A stretch of 64,000 nucleotides of DNA from contig JACCGJ010018212.1 in assembly GCA_013407085.1 (NCBI GenBank), forward strand, positions 75,001-139,000. Reading direction: 5' to 3'. Source of the stretch: Atriophallophorus winterbourni (Eukaryota > Platyhelminthes > Trematoda > Plagiorchiida > Microphallidae). Positions 61,359-64,000 of the stretch are shown piece after piece. The notes under the pieces were generated by a model that saw nothing but the letters and a program-made list of their open reading frames with translations, did no database searches and was not told the origin of the DNA. Both the position numbers and the translations under genes were made by a program. Each line of letters opens with the position of its first letter. Positions within the stretch are counted from its first letter, which is position 1.

Positions 61359-63527
61359 TGGTTTATCGATTGATCGATAGATAGATATCTCACTCGAGAC
61401 GTCCTTTTTTCTGTTAAATGCTATACGTAATTTATTTAATTAAGAACTCTTGAATCATACTGCGCATAAAAACATTTCTGTCGCAATTTTAGGAACGTCC
61501 TCTCAATACTTAATTAATATCATTATCGGTTCAACAATTTCCATATTCAACACTTTTTTAATTCAATCGTCTGTTGTCTTTTCTATTTTACCGTCGATAA
61601 CCTTGAACGTTTTCTCGAAATCGTCATTGCTTCGTCATTTTGTAATGGGTGCTAATTTGTATTCTATCTAGAGAATGTAAATATTATAAACCAGTGTAAA
61701 CACATCATTGCAAATTTTGAACTCACAATAACTGCGATCATGTTTTCAGATGTAATCAGTTGCTTTCAACTGAAATTATGATTTCTACTAATTCGCCATC
61801 CGGGCTGTGAAATAAAAATGTTTAAATGCTAATATTTTATCCTTTATTTTTCCTCCAGCTGGTGAATATGATGTCGGTGAGTAGAATAATGATAATGTCA
61901 CTTTTATGCGCATTTTGAGAAACAATATTCATTATAATTTAAGGTTGCTGTCAAATAGGTGTTCGCAAACAACTACATTGTCTACTTAAAAATAGGAAAA
62001 TTGATTTCGCTTCAGTGGCTCCGAATGTCTTCAAAATCCCATCGTGTTTGCTTGAAACTACATTGGCAAAATACCACTTCACGATTTAATTACTAACACT
62101 GCGTTCAAACTAACCATACTGGCTATTGTGCAAAGATATACAGATGCGTCATTCCGTTAAAACTGCTTGCATGAACAACTTATTAAATTACATGAAGAAA
62201 CACATGTGTACGGGCTAAAAGTCATTGCTGTGAACACAATATACATTTTTGCGATTTACCATTATACCACGTTCTATTTGGTAGATGTTTCACAATAATT
62301 TTCAGTAAACATAGAATAGCAGATACGTAATATACAATTTACCGTGATATTTCCATGGCGTTTTGGTTTCATTCAAACTCATTATTTTCTGTCCGTAAGG
62401 ACGTCAATCAAAATTAAATTGAGGCACTTGTCCAGAAAAGGGTTTACACAGTTAATTCCTAGTTGCATCCTTTGTAATAAATCTAGACAAGTAGTTCAAT
62501 TAAGACCTTGTGTTGAATTTTATTTCTTTTCGTTGAAAATTTTCATAAAAAGATTATTAGATTTTTATTCAAGGGAAAATGTTTTGGCGAGGCTGGTTTT
62601 GTAACATATTTAGTTATTGCTTAAACCGTAGGTAACGCTAAGCAAATGGCTATTTTGACAACGATGTTAATATGAGCCATGTTTTCAATGTGTAATTGTA
62701 TTGAGCATAATGTTCTCTTGCTCTGGTTGAACTTGGAGTTAATTTTGATTTGTTAAACTTAATGAGGGATGCATTTTCTTATTGTGCTTGCTTGATGAGA
62801 AACATTCACAGAAAACAGGTATTGTAGAACAATGAAACTTAGCAATACATCACTTTTGTAGTCGTTTAGTGGTCGTGCATGCTTGTGAGCAGAATGAACA
62901 CGAATCGCACCAAACATTCCTGCATAAAAAAATTTTTTAGGAATTCGTTTTGTTCAGTAATAAATTTATTCAACTTATTTGAAAATGAAATTTAACAAAC
63001 AAAGTTAAAATTGTATGCCACTGTTATAAAGGGTTGTTACAAAGAAACACGATGTTCAAATACAGAATCACTAAGTGATTTCTGGCCAAGCGCTCGATGC
63101 GCATATAAAAGACCAATGTATAGGGTGCTCACATTGTGATGTGTGAATGACGGGGATGTAAGCACCACAATACATTGAAATTAACCAACATTTTCGTTCT
63201 GGACGAATGTGCATTTAATTGGATGCAGCAGGCACATTTCCTATGGAACTCGGCGGATTACACATTAAAAACATACAAATAACATTTCAATAAAAAGGAT
63301 TCTCATCGATGCATGTTATATTAGCATATTCGAAAATATTAACGTATTCTAGTCAACAAATTATATCGTTTTATTGTATAAATTTAAATATCTCTGTAAA
63401 CATTGTTCAATAAATTATATGCATTTTCCGAAACTACCAATCAATACACGATTGTATTTCAGTCTATGATATCATCATAAAAGCTCCTTTGTTGGCGATT
63501 GCGAATGGTTTGACATTTTGCGAACAT
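47917..63527 (+). CDS. Unidentified gene, seven phase-compatible exons (partial)
   Basis: Seven segments with splice-like ends join without a stop: 47,917-48,007; 50,185-50,401; 58,898-58,945; 59,109-59,200; 59,272-59,521; 61,859-61,876; 63,463-63,527. Junction phases are 0,1,1,0,1,1 and agree at all six joins. About 260 codons result. The product is mostly hydrophilic with scattered Cys and N-glycosylation-like sites (NHTS, NNSK, NFSK, NSSV), suggesting an extracellular or lumenal domain, and no family is recognised. Both ends are open: the first exon starts in phase 2 and the last ends at a donor, so more exons lie upstream and beyond the window. The large intron after the second exon is filled by transposons. 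Confidence 0.55.
48008..49114. other. Intronic spacer
   Basis: AT-rich, no repeat recognised. A 45-nt exon-like segment ending at GTAAGTAAGG (48,850) was considered and not accepted. Confidence 0.4.
49115..49898 (-). CDS. Unidentified minus-strand gene, last three exons
   Basis: Three segments join in phase on the minus strand. 49,812-49,898 ([20 protein letters not shown]..., donor AGTAT|GTGAGC) is joined to 49,665-49,707 ([14 protein letters not shown], donor CAGCAG|GTGAGC), which is joined to 49,115-49,206. The join G|AA gives Glu and the last exon continues [20 protein letters not shown] then RIEHMHTVF and TAA. The two donors are strong and the acceptors weaker; the middle acceptor is ambiguous because coding-like sequence ([12 protein letters not shown]) extends upstream of it. 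It lies inside an intron of the plus-strand seven-exon gene. I recognise no family. Confidence 0.48.
50185..50401 (+). CDS. Exon 2 of the seven-exon gene
   Basis: 217 nt, 72 codons open: [40 protein letters not shown] and on to INIRIFN. Donor AACC|GTGAGT is strong; acceptor CAAAATAATAG is weak in pyrimidines. Ends in phase 1. Confidence 0.6.
50402..50789. other. Intronic spacer
   Basis: AT-rich sequence between exon 2 and the first CR1 relic; nothing recognised. Confidence 0.4.
50790..51960 (-). pseudogene. CR1-like element relic, internally deleted
   Basis: The minus strand gives RT blocks [30 protein letters not shown] and [15 protein letters not shown] (51,665-51,898). A deletion follows, then a degraded FADNA motif near 51,570. 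The C-terminal part has [40 protein letters not shown] and [19 protein letters not shown]. This C-terminal layout matches ORF2 of CR1-like elements. It is distinct in sequence from the 1,415-6,176 family. Confidence 0.75.
52030..55680 (-). pseudogene. CR1-like element relic, endonuclease to C-terminus, interrupted by RTE
   Basis: From 55,665 down the minus strand gives the endonuclease N-terminus ([28 protein letters not shown]), then [20 protein letters not shown] and GVV.RSPSS. After the inserted RTE piece it continues with [20 protein letters not shown] and [14 protein letters not shown]. Next are a linker (53,784-54,011), RT remnants ([13 protein letters not shown] for ILFADDIKIW, 52,714-53,022), [20 protein letters not shown], and the C-terminal [12 protein letters not shown] and [20 protein letters not shown]. 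All domains are recognisable but the frame is broken many times. Confidence 0.75.
54664..55145 (-). mobile_element. RTE fragment nested in the CR1 relic
   Basis: The minus strand encodes RTE C-terminal motifs: [40 protein letters not shown] and [11 protein letters not shown]. Its start contains remnants of the RT/C-terminal junction ([14 protein letters not shown], near 55,070). The CR1 endonuclease reads up to it on one side and resumes on the other, so the RTE inserted after the CR1. The usual RTE 3' terminus is missing. Confidence 0.7.
55681..56096 (-). other. Unassigned, with a protease-like open frame at the right edge
   Basis: Mostly unassigned. On the minus strand 55,993-56,101 is open ([20 protein letters not shown], then [10 protein letters not shown]). 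It includes LLDTS, reminiscent of the LLDSG/LLDTG active site of BEL/Pao-type retroelement proteases. The same frame continues on the far side of the LTR element at 58,486-58,550. Weak evidence only. Confidence 0.3.
56097..56101. repeat. LTR element target duplication, left
   Basis: TGGAT directly before the left LTR. The same five bases follow the right LTR at 58,486-58,490. Confidence 0.75.
56102..56309 (-). repeat. 3' LTR
   Basis: Starts TGTAATGAATT and ends ...CCCCATA. The central ~130 bases are almost identical to the other LTR, while the outer ~45 bases differ more. Confidence 0.75.
56349..56634 (-). CDS. BRC-repeat-like segment 2, C-terminal part of the chimeric ORF
   Basis: A 91-codon frame ending in TAA at 56,349. 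After a Ser-rich stretch ([12 protein letters not shown]) it has [20 protein letters not shown] then RQLL at 56,436-56,507. This fits the BRC repeat pattern (F-x-T-A-x-G-K, then a helix with A-x-x-L-L about 14 residues on), which in BRCA2 binds RAD51. It is one frame off from segment 1; the overlap lies near 56,621-56,634 and includes a CAAA|GTGAGC donor-like site. It ends about 40 bases from the 3' LTR. Confidence 0.6.
56621..57619 (-). CDS. Gag knuckle - protease - RT N-terminus - BRC-like fusion ORF
   Basis: 332 codons. Residues 20-33 are a CX2CX4HX4C-type zinc knuckle ([14 protein letters not shown]). Residues ~84-96 ([13 protein letters not shown]) match a retropepsin active site but with DTS instead of DTG, which would impair catalysis. 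Residues ~200-236 ([30 protein letters not shown]) match the start of Gypsy RT. From about residue 237 no RT motif follows. Residues 266-289 read [20 protein letters not shown] then KTLL, the BRC repeat pattern with the same 24-residue span as segment 2. The protein would thus join a nucleic-acid-binding Gag end to a RAD51-binding-like motif. Confidence 0.65.
   Translation of the reverse strand: MEMCVMRHSRYICQFRQARCHKCGKTGHIQSICRTAKMYWTDSKNAQDSDVNDEFKSSPLAMTSCSSSHIRKTISCVSSGASIDFILDTSSVKSLFTQRDLKQFAPNAKIQPTSLKIEGITRHSIPVVGSRMISIRDGTNTAACRFIVIKTVSSILRPKATQTLNISLSHFTLSEDTSEFENLMIKCSQATGGMRIPPISLDVEGNPVFLKLCLISYGLQEPFEKFMAQMVTNDEIIFSMPLGRKGNVHFHTSHHSMKKAPVALKFQTASGKTVRPIFNNAIARSKTLLFDDKNLISLSTDLSAFAVNTFTSARIIDSKENLIFITKKVASK
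57590..58260 (-). pseudogene. Gag N-terminal region (frameshifted)
   Basis: The minus strand shows [57 protein letters not shown] and [19 protein letters not shown]. The last resembles the QLRDRLIxGINDxxLQ block common in Gypsy Gag. A first zinc knuckle (WKCASCGTH) precedes the intact one. Stops near 57,875 and 58,010 and a frameshift near 57,600 break it. Confidence 0.6.
58278..58485 (-). repeat. 5' LTR
   Basis: Starts TGTAATGAATT and ends ...CACCACA, which on the minus strand gives TGTGGTG...TTACA. It is followed by TGGAT. Confidence 0.75.
58486..58490. repeat. LTR element target duplication, right
   Basis: TGGAT, the partner of 56,097-56,101. Confidence 0.75.
58898..58945 (+). CDS. Exon 3 of the seven-exon gene, 48-nt symmetric exon
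   Basis: Acceptor TTACATTATTCAG, donor CTTCA|GTAAGTAAT. Phase 1 at both ends, adding 16 codons when included ([15 protein letters not shown]). It can be skipped without changing the frame. Confidence 0.55.
59109..59200 (+). CDS. Exon 4 of the seven-exon gene
   Basis: Acceptor AATTATTTAG, donor ATCCG|GTGAGTGTC. It reads [20 protein letters not shown] then [10 protein letters not shown]. It is followed by a 71-nt intron. Confidence 0.65.
59272..59521 (+). CDS. Exon 5 of the seven-exon gene
   Basis: Acceptor AAATTGAATTTCAG, donor TTCAA|GTATGTTC. 83 codons open: [20 protein letters not shown], ... [20 protein letters not shown], ... [19 protein letters not shown]. Ends in phase 1. An alternative downstream acceptor at 59,629 (also phase 1) would add a hydrophobic tail ([20 protein letters not shown]) and a stop at 59,846. 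Confidence 0.65.
59930..60480 (+). mobile_element. RTE leader/endonuclease relic, internally deleted
   Basis: CGGAGTCACGTTAGGCAGTC and GACGACATCTTTGTCAAA-type blocks match the RTE leader at 24,240-24,330. Near 60,355 it jumps to the distal endonuclease region (GCGCAGACAGCG matches 25,475). It is decayed and lies in an intron of the plus-strand gene. Confidence 0.65.
60961..61387. repeat. (GATA)n microsatellite, about 425 bp
   Basis: Nearly uninterrupted GATA units with a few GATT, GATG and GAAA variants and one short GAAAGAAA-type break near 61,280. The 153-codon frame on the minus strand (YLSI repeats) is an artefact of the repeat. Confidence 0.97.
61859..61876 (+). CDS. Exon 6 of the seven-exon gene, 18-nt micro-exon
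   Basis: Strong acceptor (TTTATTTTTCCTCCAG) and donor (GTCG|GTGAGTAG) enclose 18 nt, phase 1 at both ends (xGEYDV). It joins exon 5 and exon 7 in frame. Confidence 0.5.
61877..63462. other. Intronic spacer
   Basis: AT-rich. An 86-codon frame at 62,344-62,604 has no splice signals or motif. The 63,045-63,185 part is a repeat, listed separately. Confidence 0.4.
63045..63185. repeat. Hammerhead-family repeat without ribozyme core
   Basis: CACGATGTTCAAATACAGAATCAC matches 31,300-31,320, and GGGGATGTAAGCACCACAAT matches 39,144-39,165. They are the two flanks of the ribozyme in opposite orientation, and the core between them is missing. Confidence 0.5.
63463..63527 (+). CDS. Exon 7 of the seven-exon gene
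   Basis: Acceptor ACGATTGTATTTCAG, donor AACAT|GTGAGTTG. Two bases then 21 codons: [20 protein letters not shown] and H. Ends in phase 0, so the gene continues beyond this exon. Confidence 0.55.
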
Positions 63528-64000
63528 GTGAGTTGACAGGTCATTTGGTGTTTGACTAAACATGTTTCGATATGTTCCTTAAGGAAAAATAATTCTGAAA
63601 TACTACTCAATAATTAGAGTAACAAGTTTCCAACATTTTAGCAAAAACATGTTAACGTTTGTAAAATTTCAAGTAATTTGTCCTTAATGTTTTGAGTTTT
63701 CTTAACTGAACGCACGATAATTTTATGGATATACTTCCTGAATAACGTGCTAGGCCATCGCTGTTGTCATTCAAACGTTTTTTACGGTACACTTTTTGCA
63801 GCAAGGAACGTTGACCATTCCAGATGAAACTCATGCAACGATATATGCTATGACCTTCCGAGTAAAAGCAAGACATTGTACTTTCTTTGATACGGCAGCC
63901 TTGTAATTTCAATTTATTGAAAACACTGAGATGCAGTGTGAGCACAACCATAAATCACTTAAATGTGAAATTAATTATAGAGGGACATTTAAAATTGTTA
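63528..64000. other. No recognised feature
   Basis: AT-rich tail of the window, presumably intron of the plus-strand gene. A 99-codon minus-strand frame (63,652-63,951) has no recognised motif. Confidence 0.35.

Noticed and set aside
60932..61393. 153-codon YLSI-repeat open frame on the minus strand
   Set aside because: It is the translation of the (GATA)n microsatellite. The repeat contains no stop in this frame by composition, so it is not evidence for a protein.
61450..61671. Hydrophobic 73-codon open frame after a GCAATTTTAG acceptor
   Set aside because: It is phase-compatible with exon 5 but AT-driven. The 18-nt exon at 61,859 with much stronger splice sites and continuation into exon 7 is preferred.

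Overview
The window looks like nuclear DNA of a digenean flatworm, probably schistosome-like. This is inferred from the AT-rich base composition, dense CR1-like and RTE-like non-LTR retrotransposons, short introns with GTAAGT/GTGAGT donors, a long GATA microsatellite and hammerhead-ribozyme repeats. All of these are known in schistosomes, but none alone fixes the species. There is no sign of bacterial gene organisation. Most long reading frames belong to transposons; the host genes are scattered short exons.

Layout. 1-6.2 kb: a CR1-like reverse transcriptase (RT) relic, then a nearly full-length but broken CR1-like element. 6.8-7.4 kb: two exon-like segments on opposite strands. 8.5-10.8 kb: a deleted RTE copy. 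11.3-36.5 kb: three diverged copies of one large duplicated unit (S-unit), carrying a very old CR1-like RT relic. Later insertions sit in these copies: a complete RTE with 8-bp target duplication (13,635-17,662), a 5'-truncated RTE (20.46-21.48 kb), a 5'-truncated CR1 (22.2-23.8 kb) and a chimeric RTE (23.9-28.15 kb). 28.15-32.1 and 39.0-43.4 kb: arms of a 4-kb inverted duplication enclosing the third S-unit and a small gene (36.9-38.3 kb). 44.6-46.4 kb: a decayed RTE. 47.4-49.9 kb: minus-strand exons. 47.9-63.5 kb: seven phase-compatible plus-strand exons of one unidentified gene. Its large third-exon intron (50.4-58.9 kb) holds two CR1 relics, a nested RTE fragment and an LTR retrotransposon. 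59.9-60.5 kb: an RTE relic. 61 kb: (GATA)n.

Two observations stand out. First, the LTR element at 56,102-58,485 has 208-bp LTRs and the 5-bp target duplication TGGAT. Its gag-protease-RT start is joined to sequence with two motifs resembling the RAD51-binding BRC repeats of BRCA2, so it may have captured a host DNA-repair gene fragment. Second, a dispersed repeat carries a minimal hammerhead ribozyme. One locus has two ribozymes exactly 230 nt apart within a 402-bp insertion flanked by 7-bp target duplications, and the other inverted-repeat arm preserves the empty site. Two ribozyme subtypes show compensatory stem I changes.

The paralogous copies act as internal controls. Several insertions are present in one duplicate and absent in another, so mobility and relative age can be read within the window. 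Family assignments come from motif recognition by eye. Boundaries of decayed repeats are accurate to perhaps 10-50 bases, and exon calls rest on reading frame plus splice sites only.
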